From Streptomyces sp. NBC_01408 (lineage in GTDB: Bacteria; Actinomycetota; Actinomycetes; Streptomycetales; Streptomycetaceae): 64,000 nucleotides of DNA. A model generated the notes under the pieces. It was not told the origin of the DNA. It was given only the letters and a program-made list of their open reading frames with translations, and made no database searches. Of this stretch, positions 8,882-18,402 are shown one piece after another. Made by a program: the position numbers and the translations under genes. The stretch spans positions 682,001 through 746,000 of the forward strand of contig NZ_JAPEPJ010000002.1 of the NCBI RefSeq assembly GCF_026340255.1. Reading direction: 5' to 3'. Numbering within the stretch: the stretch's first letter is position 1; each line of letters starts with the position of its first letter.

Positions 8882-11716
8882 ATGCGCAACCTCCTTGGAC
8901 ATGTCCGGCGTCGGTTGCCCGGCTCGACCACGAGCTCTTCCTCCGCCCCTCGACGTCCCAGCTCAGGACACCACCAGGAGCATCAGGAGCCCGCCCAGGC
9001 CCCCAAGGGAAGGGCGCGGCGACCGCAGCGCCTGTCCTCGCTGCTGAGCGTGCGCAGCGTGGCCGGCGAGGTGTTCCTCCTGCAGCTGGCCGTCGTGGTG
9101 CTTCTCGTCGCCGCCGCGGTGGTGGCGCTCGTGGTGCAGGCCCGGAGCGCCGCCATGCTGGACGCCCGGCACCGTACGCTCGCCGCCGCCGGAACGTTCG
9201 CGGAGTCTCCGGGAATCGTCGCGGCCCTGCGCAGCCCCCATCCGAGCGCGGTGCTGCAGCCGAGCGCAGAGGCGGCCCGGAAGATCGCCGGGGTCGACGG
9301 CATCAACGTGTACACGCTCGACGGAGTCACCCTCACCCACAGCGACCCGCGACAGATCGGGAAGCACGTCGTCGGCCCGTTCTCCAAGGCGGCGGCCGGC
9401 AAGTCCTTCACCGAGACGTTCGAAGGGTCCCTGGGCCAGTCCGTGGTCTCGGTGGTCCCGGTCAAGGACTCCGCCGACCGCGTCATCGCCGTCGTCTCCT
9501 CCCCGGTCACGGTCCAGAACGTCCAGGGCATGGTGAACCGGCAGCTGCCGGTCGTCGTCGGCAGCGCAGCCGCTGTGCTCGCCCTGTCGGCGGGCGGAAC
9601 CGCTCTGGTGAGCCGTCGGCTGCTGCGGCGGACGCATGGCCTGGGACCGGCCGAGATGACGAGCATGTACGAGCACCACGACGCGGTGCTGCACGCCGTG
9701 CGGGAGGGCGTACTGATCGTCGGCGGCGGCGGGCGGCTCCTGCTGGCCAACGACGAGGCGCGACGGTTGCTGGATCTGCCGGTGGACGCGGAAGGGCGCC
9801 CCGTCACGGACCTGGGTCTGGAGGAGGGGATCGCCGGTCCGATCGCATCGGGCCGTTCCGCGACCGACGAGCTGCACATGGCAGCCGATCGGCTGCTGGC
9901 GGTGAACATCCGGCCCACCGCCCCCTACGGGAAGGCCGGGACCGTCGTCACGCTGCGGGACACCACCGAGCTGCGGGCCCTCTCCGGCAGGGCCGAGGTG
10001 GCCCGCGAGCGGCTGAAGCTGCTCTACGACGCGGGGGTGCAGGTCGGAACGACGCTGAACGTGGAGCGCACCGCGGAGGAACTGGCGGAGGTGGCGGTCC
10101 CGCGGTTCGCGGACGTGGTCACGGTCGACCTGCTGGACCCGGTGCTGCGCGGCGAGGAGCCGCCCGAAGCCGTCACCGAGATGCGCCGCACTGCCGTCGT
10201 CGGCTTGCAGGGCGACCATCCGCTCTCCCCCGTCGGCGAGCTGATCCGGTTCGCTCCCACCGGTCCCATGGCCGTCGGGCTGGCCGACGGCCATGCGGTC
10301 CTGGAGGCGGACCTGCGCACCACCCACCGCTGGCGGGCCCAGAACCAGGTCAACGCCCTGCAGATCCTGGACCGCGGCATCCACTCCCTGATCGTCGTTC
10401 CACTGCGGGCCCGGGGCGTGGTGCTGGGGATGGCCGGCTACTGGCGGGGGCAGGACTCCCCGCCGTTCGACGAGGAGGATCTGTCCTTCGCGGGGGAGCT
10501 GACCGCCCGGGCGGCACTGTCCGTCGACAATGCCCGCCGCTACACCCGCGAGCGCAACATGGCCGTCACCCTGCAGCGGAGCCTGCTGCCCCGGGGGGTG
10601 CCGGAGCAGTCCGCCGTCGAGGTCGCGCACCGCTATCTGCCCGCCCATGCCGGGGTGGGCGGTGACTGGTTCGATGTCATCCCGCTGCCCGGCGCCCGAG
10701 TGGCCCTGGTGGTCGGCGACGTCGTCGGCCACGGTCTCCACGCCGCCGCCACCATGGGCCGCCTGCGCACCGCCGTGTACAACTTCTCCACCCTCGACCT
10801 GCCGCCGGACGAACTGCTGAGCCACCTGGACGAGCTGGTCACGCACATCGACGCCGACGAGCAGGAGTGGCAGGGGATCACCGGAGCCACCTGCCTGTGC
10901 GCCATCTACGATCCCGTCTCCGGGGAGGTGACGGCGGCCACCGCCGGGCATCCCGGTCCCGCTCTGGTCCGCCCCGACGGAACCGTTTCCTTCCCCGAGG
11001 TGCCGGTCTCCCCGCCGCTGGGCCTGGGCGCGGGTCTGCCCATGGAGAGCGTGACGGTCACCCTGCCCGAAGGCTCCCGGCTGGCTCTCTTCACCGACGG
11101 GCTCATCGAGAGCCGCGACCGCGATCCGGACGCGGGTCTGGCAGCATTGCGCGGCGCCCTGGCCGGGCCCACCCGCACCCCGGAGGAAACCTGCACCGCG
11201 GTGATCGACGCGATGCTGCCCACCAGGCCCAGCGACGACGTCGCGCTGCTGGTGGCCCGCACCCGCCGGCTGGACCCCGGGCGGATCGCCGAGTGGGACG
11301 TGCACCCCGACCCTGCGGCCGTGTCCCCGGTGCGCAACGCGTGCGCCCGCCGGCTGGCGGAGTGGGGCCTGGAGGACATCGCCTTCACCACGGAACTCAT
11401 CCTCAGCGAGCTGATCACCAACGCCATCCGCTACGGCACCGAGCCCATCCGGGTGAGGCTGCTGTACGACCGCAGCCTGGTCTGCGAGGTCTCCGACGGG
11501 TCCAGTACCTCCCCGCACCTGCGCCGGGCGGCAGACACCGACGAGGGCGGCCGCGGCCTGTTCCTCGTCGCGCAGTTCGCCGAGCGCTGGGGCACCCGCT
11601 ACGTCGCCCGCGGGAAGATCATCTGGAGCGAGCAGGCCCTTCACAACGGGGCCGCGCCGCCCGCGATGGACCTCGGGGAGGCGCTCCTGGCCGGGTGGGA
11701 CGACGAGGGGTTCTGA
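8882..11716 (+). CDS. Membrane sensor SpoIIE phosphatase (extracellular sensor-PAS-GAF-PP2C-ATPase)
   Basis: This 944-aa protein has a basic Ser/Pro-rich N-terminus, TM1 (LQLAVVVLLVAAAVVALVV), an extracytoplasmic sensor of about 130 residues (NVYTLDGVTLTHSDPRQIG) like the Cache/PAS domains of DcuS/CitA kinases, TM2, a PAS module (DAVLHAVREGVLIVGGGG), a GAF domain, a SpoIIE phosphatase (GGDWFDVIPL, VVGDVVGHG) and a GHKL ATPase (LILSELITNAIRYG). It would couple an external ligand to a sigma-factor switch. The start at 8882 has GGAG only one base upstream, so the start is uncertain; a GTG near the SLLSVRSVAGEV segment is an alternative. Its phosphatase-ATPase half is a close paralogue of 597-3056. 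Confidence 0.88.
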   Translation: MRNLLGHVRRRLPGSTTSSSSAPRRPSSGHHQEHQEPAQAPKGRARRPQRLSSLLSVRSVAGEVFLLQLAVVVLLVAAAVVALVVQARSAAMLDARHRTLAAAGTFAESPGIVAALRSPHPSAVLQPSAEAARKIAGVDGINVYTLDGVTLTHSDPRQIGKHVVGPFSKAAAGKSFTETFEGSLGQSVVSVVPVKDSADRVIAVVSSPVTVQNVQGMVNRQLPVVVGSAAAVLALSAGGTALVSRRLLRRTHGLGPAEMTSMYEHHDAVLHAVREGVLIVGGGGRLLLANDEARRLLDLPVDAEGRPVTDLGLEEGIAGPIASGRSATDELHMAADRLLAVNIRPTAPYGKAGTVVTLRDTTELRALSGRAEVARERLKLLYDAGVQVGTTLNVERTAEELAEVAVPRFADVVTVDLLDPVLRGEEPPEAVTEMRRTAVVGLQGDHPLSPVGELIRFAPTGPMAVGLADGHAVLEADLRTTHRWRAQNQVNALQILDRGIHSLIVVPLRARGVVLGMAGYWRGQDSPPFDEEDLSFAGELTARAALSVDNARRYTRERNMAVTLQRSLLPRGVPEQSAVEVAHRYLPAHAGVGGDWFDVIPLPGARVALVVGDVVGHGLHAAATMGRLRTAVYNFSTLDLPPDELLSHLDELVTHIDADEQEWQGITGATCLCAIYDPVSGEVTAATAGHPGPALVRPDGTVSFPEVPVSPPLGLGAGLPMESVTVTLPEGSRLALFTDGLIESRDRDPDAGLAALRGALAGPTRTPEETCTAVIDAMLPTRPSDDVALLVARTRRLDPGRIAEWDVHPDPAAVSPVRNACARRLAEWGLEDIAFTTELILSELITNAIRYGTEPIRVRLLYDRSLVCEVSDGSSTSPHLRRAADTDEGGRGLFLVAQFAERWGTRYVARGKIIWSEQALHNGAAPPAMDLGEALLAGWDDEGF

Positions 11717-11838
11717 GTACCCGCCGGTACGGCAGCTGCAGGGAAGACGGCGGACACCACCGTCTGGGACTGCGCTGCCGCGGCCGCCGAACGTACGCTG
11801 TCCTCGATCAGTACACGATCGCCCGTTATGGAGCCTTT

Positions 11839-12984
11839 GTGCCCGCACCCCGTCTCCGGACAGCCTCCGTCGCCGCCTGCCTGGCCCTCGCGGTGGCGCC
11901 CCTCGGCGCCTGCGGAGACAAGCCCCCCGCCGCGCCCAGAGCACCCGCGGTGGCCACCTCCGCCCCGGACGCCGGCGGCATGGCGGCACTGACCGCTGCG
12001 GCGAAGAAGGAGGGCTCGCTCAACACGATCGCGCTCCCGAGCGACTGGGCCAACTACGGCGCACTGATCGACGGCTTCGAGAAGAAGTACGGGATCAAGG
12101 TCACGGTGGAGAGCCCGGAGGCCTCCAGCCAGGACGAGATCAACGTCCTGAAGGAGCACAGGGGCGACGGCCGCGCCCCTGATGTGATCGACGTGGGGAG
12201 CTCGTTCGCCCAGTCCGCGGCACGGCAGAACCTGCTCGCTCCGTACGAGGTCGCCGCGTTCGACCAGATCCCCGAGGAACAGAAGGACAAGGGGGCCCGC
12301 TGGTACAACAACTACGGCGGCTACGTCTCGATCGGCTGTGACGCCAAGCGCGTCAAGACCTGTCCCTCGACCTTCGCCGATCTGCGCAAGCCCGAGTACA
12401 AGGGCCAGATCGCGCTCAACGGCGACCCCACCAAGGCCGGCGCCGCCTTCGCCGGGGTGTACGCGGCCGCCCTGGCGAACGGGGGTTCCTTCGACGACAT
12501 CCAGCCCGGAATCGACTTCTTCGCCGAGCTCAGCGAGAACGGGAACTTCATCCCGGTCGAATCCACCCCGGCCACGATCGAGAAGGGGCAGACCCCGATC
12601 AGCATCGACTGGGACTTCCTCAACCTCGGATACGCCGACGAATTCCGCAAGAAGGGCTCGGACGTCGACTGGCGGACCGCCATCCCCTTCGACGGCAGCT
12701 TCGCCCAGTACTACGCGAACGGGGTGAACAAGGACGCCCCGCACCCCGCGGCGGCACGTCTGTGGCAGGAGTACCTCTTCAGCCCGGAGGGCCAGAACCT
12801 CCGGCTCGGCGCCTATGCACGCCCCGTCCTCATGGAAGCCATGAAGGAGGACGGCACCCTCGACACAGCCGCCGCGGAGAAACTGCCGACCGTGGAGGGC
12901 ACGCCGACGTTTCCGACGGAGGCACAGACGCAGAAGGCCAGAGAGGCCGTCAACCGCGGCTGGGCCGAGGCCGTCTCGGGCTGA
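11839..12984 (+). CDS. Extracellular solute-binding lipoprotein (iron/polyamine-type ABC family)
   Basis: This 381-aa protein has a lipoprotein signal ending in a lipobox (APLGACGDK). The mature part has the type-2 periplasmic binding fold of spermidine/putrescine or ferric-iron binding proteins (AAKKEGSLNTIALP, DVIDVGSSFAQSAA, PVESTPATIEKGQTPISIDWDF, FSPEGQNLRLGAYARPV). The GTG at 11839 follows GGAG at 11830-11833 with a five-base gap. No permease or ATPase gene adjoins it, so it is an orphan binding protein that must use a distant transporter or act as a sensor. The ligand cannot be read from the sequence. Confidence 0.88.
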   Translation: MPAPRLRTASVAACLALAVAPLGACGDKPPAAPRAPAVATSAPDAGGMAALTAAAKKEGSLNTIALPSDWANYGALIDGFEKKYGIKVTVESPEASSQDEINVLKEHRGDGRAPDVIDVGSSFAQSAARQNLLAPYEVAAFDQIPEEQKDKGARWYNNYGGYVSIGCDAKRVKTCPSTFADLRKPEYKGQIALNGDPTKAGAAFAGVYAAALANGGSFDDIQPGIDFFAELSENGNFIPVESTPATIEKGQTPISIDWDFLNLGYADEFRKKGSDVDWRTAIPFDGSFAQYYANGVNKDAPHPAAARLWQEYLFSPEGQNLRLGAYARPVLMEAMKEDGTLDTAAAEKLPTVEGTPTFPTEAQTQKAREAVNRGWAEAVSG

Positions 12985-12997
12985 GGACGGTGATTGC

Positions 12998-13018
12998 GTC
13001 CGCGGTGAGGTTGCGGAC
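12998..13018 (+). terminator. Possible stem-loop after the solute-binding protein gene
   Basis: GTCCGC and GCGGAC form a six-pair stem with a nine-base loop 13 bp after the stop. There is no T-run; Streptomyces terminators often lack one. Weak on its own. Confidence 0.35.
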
Positions 13019-13212
13019 CGTCAGGACTCCTTGGGCCGACCGGGTCGAGCCGGAGCACGGTCGGGGCACGGCTCCCCCGGCACGGTCGCCGTCGCCCTAA
13101 GGTCGGGCTCGGTATCTCTGCTCGAGGTGAGACGAGCGCGCCCGGACACCTGGCACGCCGGCCGTGGCGCTGCCGCCCTGTGACGGCGGGCGCGCCGGGG
13201 TGAGGAGCGCAC

Positions 13213-14496
13213 ATGAACGCCTGGGCCGTCGTGGTCGCCGGGGGTGCGGTCGTCGCCTACGCGGCACTCTCGCGGCGCTTGTCGAAGACGGTGGTCTCGG
13301 GGCCGCTGGTGTTCATGCTGTGCGGGCTGGCGATCGGCCCGTTGGGCCTGGACCTGCTGGACCCGGCGCGGGACCTCGAGGTCACGCGGGCCTTGCTGGA
13401 GAGCGCGCTGGTGCTCCTGCTGTTCGCGGACGCGGCCGGGATCAGGGCCCGGGACCTTCGCCGGGAGGAGTTCCTGCCGCTGCGGCTGCTCGCGGTGGGC
13501 CTGCCCGCCACGATGGCTCTGGGATGGCTGGCGGCCTGGCCCCTCCTGCCCGGCCTGAGTGTGTGGGAGCTGGCCCTGGTGGCCGTCATCCTGGCGCCGA
13601 CGGACGCCGCGCTCGGCCAGCAGGCCGTCTCCAACAAACGGGTGCCGGCCCTGGTCCGCGGCGGCCTGTCCGTGGAATCCGGAGTGAACGACGGTCTGGC
13701 GCTGCCGTTCTTCGTGCTGGCCCTGGCAGCGGCGGGCGAGGGGCACGGCCATCCAGGCATTGCCGAGACGTTCCTGCGCGCGCTGGTGCTCAGCAGTGCG
13801 ATCGGAATCGTGGCCGGCCGGACCGGCGCGAGCCTGTTGCGCTGGTCGCTCTCCCGAGGATGGAGCGGCCCCGACTGGCAGCAGTTCCTGGCACTCGCCC
13901 TTCCGGTCATCGCGTACGCGGTGTGTGTCGCAACCGAGGGCAGCGGCTTCATCGGCGCCTGGGTCACAGGCCTGGCCTTCGGCATCCACCTGCGCCGGAA
14001 GCCCGCCGGCCCGGACGCCCTTCCCCAGGGCTTGGATCCCGAGCAGACGACGAAGTTCACCGAACGCCTCGGCCTCCTCCTCGCCTCGCTGAGCTTCCTC
14101 GTCTTCGGCGCGGTCATCCTGGGACCGGTCCTCCAACACCTGACATGGCGACCCGTGGTCTACGCCCTGATCAGCCTGACCGTCCTGCGGATGCTGCCGG
14201 TCGCCCTCGCACTCGTCGGCACCGGTCTGCGCCCCGCTTCCGTGGCCTACATCGGCTGGTTCGGCCCGCGCGGCCTCGCCTCCCTGGTGTTCGGCCTGAT
14301 CGCCTTCGAAGAGCACCTGCCCGGAGGGACCGTGCTGAGCGAAGTCGTCGCCGTGACCGCCGGCCTGAGCATCCTCCTCCACGGAGCCTCCGCCCCCTAC
14401 CTGGGAAACCGCTACGGCGCATGGTTCACCAGGACACTGCGGGTCAACCCGAACCTGCGGGAGAACGCGCTCGCCGACGACGACGCAGCACGCTGA
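13213..14496 (+). CDS. Cation:proton antiporter (CPA1 family)
   Basis: This 427-aa polytopic membrane protein has about 12 hydrophobic segments. The core pattern fits Na+(K+)/H+ antiporters of the NhaP/CPA1 group: a VILAPTDAALG segment (helix break with Thr-Asp), SVESGVNDGLALPF with the conserved Asn-Asp pair, and a C-terminal YIGWFGPRGLASLVFGL. It ends in a short polar tail (LADDDAAR) with no TrkA-type regulatory domain. A GAGG ribosome binding site precedes the ATG (GTGAGGAGCGCACATG). It stands alone as a transcription unit. The ion preference is not predictable here. Confidence 0.88.
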   Translation: MNAWAVVVAGGAVVAYAALSRRLSKTVVSGPLVFMLCGLAIGPLGLDLLDPARDLEVTRALLESALVLLLFADAAGIRARDLRREEFLPLRLLAVGLPATMALGWLAAWPLLPGLSVWELALVAVILAPTDAALGQQAVSNKRVPALVRGGLSVESGVNDGLALPFFVLALAAAGEGHGHPGIAETFLRALVLSSAIGIVAGRTGASLLRWSLSRGWSGPDWQQFLALALPVIAYAVCVATEGSGFIGAWVTGLAFGIHLRRKPAGPDALPQGLDPEQTTKFTERLGLLLASLSFLVFGAVILGPVLQHLTWRPVVYALISLTVLRMLPVALALVGTGLRPASVAYIGWFGPRGLASLVFGLIAFEEHLPGGTVLSEVVAVTAGLSILLHGASAPYLGNRYGAWFTRTLRVNPNLRENALADDDAAR

Positions 14497-14703
14497 AGGG
14501 CTCGCAGCGCCCGGCGGCCGTCGCTCTGACCTGCCCCAGCGTCCTGGTGCACGGGATGGCGACTCCGCTCTCCGCCCTGCGCTGCCATGCGTGGCGCCCG
14601 GGACGGATCTAGGGTTGGGGGTGAGGCCCGGCGCCTCGCGGACACCCGATGCTGCGCCATCGTTCCCGGCTCGGCGTCGGAGGCACACGGGAAGGCATCT
14701 GGC

Positions 14704-15030
14704 ATGGCAACCACATCAGAAACCCCGGTCCTGGACACCCTCGCCGCCATGACGCTCGACTCGATCGAGCGGTGCGGGCTGGCCCCGGACATGTTCATGC
14801 TCACGCGTATCGCGGCGCTCGCCGCCTCCGATGCTCCGCCGATCTCCTACCTGGCCCACATCGACCCCGCCGTCAGGGCAGGCGTGACCACCGAGCAGCT
14901 GCAGGACGTCCTGGTCGCCATCGCCCCCATCGTGGGCACGGCCCGTGTCATGACGGCGGCGGGCAACCTCACCGCAGCCTTCGGCATCGCCATCGCGGTC
15001 GCCGAGGCCGAGGCCGAAACCCAGCCCTGA
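14704..15030 (+). CDS. Small helical protein resembling the carboxymuconolactone decarboxylase/AhpD superfamily
   Basis: This 108-aa all-helical protein has the segment DPAVRAGVTTEQLQDVLVAIAPIVGTARVM, where the family's usual helix-turn-helix core (GVTxEEI...lh...G.pr) is recognisable. The CxxC catalytic pair of AhpD peroxidases is absent, so it is not an obvious peroxidase; a decarboxylase-like or purely structural role is open. The ATG at 14704 is preceded by GGGAAGG at the right distance, so I prefer it to an upstream alternative. A strong hairpin closes the unit at 15043-15077. Confidence 0.7.
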   Translation: MATTSETPVLDTLAAMTLDSIERCGLAPDMFMLTRIAALAASDAPPISYLAHIDPAVRAGVTTEQLQDVLVAIAPIVGTARVMTAAGNLTAAFGIAIAVAEAEAETQP

Positions 15031-15042
15031 CAGCAGTTTCCC

Positions 15043-15077
15043 CTCCATCGGTGTCGGCACTGCCGACACCGATGGAG
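15043..15077 (+). terminator. Perfect 17-bp inverted repeat terminator
   Basis: CTCCATCGGTGTCGGCA is followed after one base by its exact reverse complement. It starts 12 bp after the 15030 stop and lies upstream of the next gene. A long GC stem without a U-tract is typical of Streptomyces terminators; because it is symmetrical it could also be a protein-binding site. Confidence 0.75.
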
Positions 15078-15147
15078 CACACGGCACCGCTCCTTCAGCC
15101 GTGCCCGAGCGACTCGACGGCCACAGGGCCGGGCAGGAGGGCCTTGG

Positions 15148-16578
15148 ATGCCCCAGCATGCGACCACCGCGATGCGCGCGTCACTTCACGCCACTCCCAA
15201 GGAACGCGCGGCACTCGGCAAGGAGGCCCGGCGCCGCTCACCGCGGTCGGGACACGCGGAGTACAAGCCCTCTCCGAAGAGACGGGACCCGCTGACGATC
15301 CTGGAGGCGCAGTCCGCGACCCGAGTTCAGGAACTGGTGCCGATCCGCTACGCCCGGATGACGGAGTCCCCGTTCCGCTTCTACCGGGGCGCCGCTGCGA
15401 TCATGGCCTCCGACCTGGCGGGCAGCCCCGACTCGGGGATCACCACCCAGCTGTGCGGAGATGCGCACCTGCTGAACTTCCGGCTGCTGGCGTCGCCGGA
15501 GCGGGAGCTGATGTTCGACATCAACGACTTCGACGAGACCTTGCCGGGCCCCTGGGAATGGGACGTCAAGCGCCTCTCCGCGAGTTTCGTCATCGCCGCC
15601 CGGGCGAACGGCTTCGATGACGCCGAGCGCGCCCGCATCGTGAGCCGTACCGTGCGCTCGTACCGCGAGGCGATGATCCGCTTCGCCGGCATGGGCAACC
15701 TCGAGGTCTGGTACGCGAAGATCGACGCCGAGCGTCTCAAGGCCCTGACCACGGGCCAGCTCCACAAGGGCGGACAGAAGAAGCTGGACCGCGCCCTGAC
15801 GAAGGCCCGCTCGCGGGACACCCTGCAGGTGTTCGGCAAGCTCACGCAGGTGGTCGACGGCCGGCCGTTGATCGCGGCGGATCCCCCGTTGCTGGTACCG
15901 ATGACCGACCTGCTGCCGGACGCCGAGCGCACCGCGCTGGAGCGTCAGTTCAGGGGACTCATCGAGCGGTACGGGGTCACACTGCCGTCCGACCGGCGTC
16001 ACCTGCTGGCGGACTACCAGCTGGCGGACGTCGCCCGCAAAGTGGTCGGGGTCGGCAGCGTCGGCACCCGGTGCTGGATCTTCCTGCTCCTCGGGCGGAA
16101 CGGCGGGGACCCGCTGTTCCTGCAGGCCAAGGAGGCCGACACCTCTGTGCTGGCCGAACACGTCGGGGCGAGCCAGTACCGCAACCAGGGCGAGCGGGTG
16201 GTCGCGGGCCAGCGGTTGATGCAGGCCACGAGCGACATGTTCCTCGGCTGGGAGCGGGTCGAGGGGATCGACGGCAAGCGTCGCGACTTCTACGTACGCC
16301 AGCTGCGCGACTGGAAGGGCATCGCGATGCCGGAGACGATGTCGCCCAGGCAGCTGGAGACGTTCGGTGGCGTCTGCGGCATCACCCTGGCCCGTGCGCA
16401 CGCACGCTCCGGCGACCGGATCGCGATCGCCTCCTACCTGGGCGGCGGCGACTCCTTCGACCGGGCCCTCGTGACGTTCGCGGAGGCGTACGCCGACCAG
16501 AACGAGAGCGACCATCAGGCACTGGTCGACGCGGTGCGGGCGGGACGGCTGCCCGCGGAGGAGATCCCGGCCGACTGA
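15148..16578 (+). CDS. DUF2252 family protein (copy 1)
   Basis: This 476-aa protein has the family's hallmarks: RYARMTESPFRFYRGAA, LCGDAHLLNF, FDINDFDETLPGPWEWDVKRL, a middle KLTQVVDGRPLI, VGSVGTRCWIFLLLGR, and LARAHARSGDRIAI near the end. The fold is thought to be kinase-like (phosphotransferase superfamily), with GDAHLLNF and NDFDET resembling catalytic and metal-binding loops, but no substrate is established. GGAGG sits nine bases before the ATG. It is followed closely by the alpha/beta-hydrolase membrane protein, probably in one operon. A paralogue occurs at 24967-26307. Confidence 0.85.
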   Translation: MPQHATTAMRASLHATPKERAALGKEARRRSPRSGHAEYKPSPKRRDPLTILEAQSATRVQELVPIRYARMTESPFRFYRGAAAIMASDLAGSPDSGITTQLCGDAHLLNFRLLASPERELMFDINDFDETLPGPWEWDVKRLSASFVIAARANGFDDAERARIVSRTVRSYREAMIRFAGMGNLEVWYAKIDAERLKALTTGQLHKGGQKKLDRALTKARSRDTLQVFGKLTQVVDGRPLIAADPPLLVPMTDLLPDAERTALERQFRGLIERYGVTLPSDRRHLLADYQLADVARKVVGVGSVGTRCWIFLLLGRNGGDPLFLQAKEADTSVLAEHVGASQYRNQGERVVAGQRLMQATSDMFLGWERVEGIDGKRRDFYVRQLRDWKGIAMPETMSPRQLETFGGVCGITLARAHARSGDRIAIASYLGGGDSFDRALVTFAEAYADQNESDHQALVDAVRAGRLPAEEIPAD

Positions 16579-16604
16579 CGGGCCGTCGCCCCCGGAGGAC
16601 AGCG

Positions 16605-18353
16605 ATGACTCATGACCCGCCAGTGCCCCCATCGGACGGTCCGCCAGCCCGTGAGGACGACGGCCGGACGGACCGGCCCGGCGGCACGGACGCGCAGGTC
16701 GAGCCGTCCTCCGGCTCCGGGAAGCGCCGTCGGCCCTTCCACGTCACGCTGCCCGGCTGCTGGGGCGCGCTCGTCCTGGCGTGCCTGTCCTTCACTCCGT
16801 CGCTGCTTCCCCGCGGAGGCGTACTCCAAGGACTGATCTGCGGCATCAGCGCGGCCATCGGGTACGGGCTCGGCGTGGTCGCGGCCTATGTGTGGCGCGC
16901 TTTCGCCGACCGGGACGCGCGGAGCGCCTCGCGCAGGTCCTGGCTCGTCCTGCTCGTCTGCGCGATCGTGCTGTTCGGGCTCGCGTTCGGGCTCGGACAG
17001 TACTGGCAGCACCGGATCCGCGGCCTCATGGGGGTCACCGACTACGACGCCCTCGCCACCGTCGCCTGCCCGTTCGTCGCCGTTCTCGTCTTCTACCTCC
17101 TGCTGATGGCCGGTCGGGGGCTCCGGCGCCTGTACCACGGGGCCGCCCGCCTGCTCGGGCGCTGGATCGGCCGGCGGGCGGCGCGGGTGGTCGGCTGGCT
17201 CGTGGTGGTGGGTGTGGCGTGGTCCGTGTTCAGCGGGGTGCTGCTGGGCGGCTTCGTGAGCGCGGCCAACGAGGCGTTCTCGCTGCGGGACACCGAGACG
17301 CCGGAAGGCGTGCATCAGCCGACGTCGACCCTGCGCTCGGGCGGGCCCGGTTCCCTGGTGCCGTGGGACTCGCTGGGCAGACAGGGCCGGGCGTTCACCG
17401 GAAGCGGGCCGTCGGCCCGGGACATCGGCGCGTTCACCCACCGCACGGCCCAGGAGCCCGTCCGGGCCTACGCCGGGCTGACGACGGCCGAGGACACGGA
17501 ATCCCGGGCGGAGCGAGCCGTCGCGGACCTCGAACGGGCGGGCGGCTTCAGGCGCGAGAACCTGCTCGTGACGACCACGACGGGGAGCGGCTGGGTCGAT
17601 CCCGCCGCCGTGGACTCGTTCGAGTACCTCGGCAACGGCGACTCGGCCACCGTGGCGATGCAGTACTCGTACCTGCCGTCGTGGCTGTCGTACCTCGTCG
17701 ATCAGTCGAAGGCGCGCGAGGCGGGCCGTGAACTCTTCGACGCGGTCTACGACGTCTGGTCCAAGCTGCCCCAGGACCAGCGCCCTCGGCTGTTCGTGGC
17801 GGGTGAGAGCCTGGGGTCGTTCGGCGGGGAGACGGCCTTCAGCGGGGAGTACGACCTGCGCAACCGCACCGCCGGCACCCTGTTCGCCGGTCCGCCCAAC
17901 TTCCACACCCTGTTCCGCGAGTTCAGCGATCAGCGCCTCGCGGGCAGCCCCGAGATCAAGCCCGTGTACAAGGACGGGCGGACCGTCCGGTTCACCGACG
18001 ACCCGGCCACCGGACTGCCTCCGGCGGACCAGCCGTGGGAGGGGACGAGGGTGCTCTACCTCATGCACCCCTCCGATCCGATCGTGTGGTGGAGCCCCCG
18101 GCTGGCCCTCTCCGAACCCGACTGGATCGGAGAGGCGCCCGGCACGGACGTGCTCGAGGAGATGGTCTGGATGCCCTTCGTGACGTTCTGGCAGGTCACC
18201 GCCGACCTGCCGTTCTCCACGGGCGTGCCGGACGGCCACGGCCACACGTACAAGGCCGCCTACGTCGACGGCTGGAACGCCGTGATGCGGCCGACCGGAT
18301 TCACGCCGCAGGACCTGGACCGGCTGAGGGAGATCATCCGGCCGGAAACCTGA
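16605..18353 (+). CDS. Alpha/beta-hydrolase family membrane protein (Abhydrolase_9 type)
   Basis: This 582-aa protein has a disordered polar N-terminus and four or so membrane helices (LVLACLSFTPSLLPRGG, SWLVLLVCAIVLFGLAFGLG, VACPFVAVLVFYLLLMAG, VVGWLVVVGVAWSVFSGVLL). A C-terminal extracytoplasmic alpha/beta-hydrolase domain follows, with nucleophile elbow AGESLGSFG and downstream PSDPIVWW and DGHGHTYK, which probably supply the acid and histidine. The layout matches actinobacterial proteins of unknown role with an Abhydrolase_9 N-terminal and catalytic domain, presumed lipases or esterases at the membrane. GGAGGACAGCG precedes the ATG, 26 bp after the DUF2252 stop. Confidence 0.85.
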   Translation: MTHDPPVPPSDGPPAREDDGRTDRPGGTDAQVEPSSGSGKRRRPFHVTLPGCWGALVLACLSFTPSLLPRGGVLQGLICGISAAIGYGLGVVAAYVWRAFADRDARSASRRSWLVLLVCAIVLFGLAFGLGQYWQHRIRGLMGVTDYDALATVACPFVAVLVFYLLLMAGRGLRRLYHGAARLLGRWIGRRAARVVGWLVVVGVAWSVFSGVLLGGFVSAANEAFSLRDTETPEGVHQPTSTLRSGGPGSLVPWDSLGRQGRAFTGSGPSARDIGAFTHRTAQEPVRAYAGLTTAEDTESRAERAVADLERAGGFRRENLLVTTTTGSGWVDPAAVDSFEYLGNGDSATVAMQYSYLPSWLSYLVDQSKAREAGRELFDAVYDVWSKLPQDQRPRLFVAGESLGSFGGETAFSGEYDLRNRTAGTLFAGPPNFHTLFREFSDQRLAGSPEIKPVYKDGRTVRFTDDPATGLPPADQPWEGTRVLYLMHPSDPIVWWSPRLALSEPDWIGEAPGTDVLEEMVWMPFVTFWQVTADLPFSTGVPDGHGHTYKAAYVDGWNAVMRPTGFTPQDLDRLREIIRPET

Positions 18354-18402
18354 GCCGACCTCCATACGCAGTGCCTTCGCGGTCTCGAGGTCGCGCGGTC
18401 AG

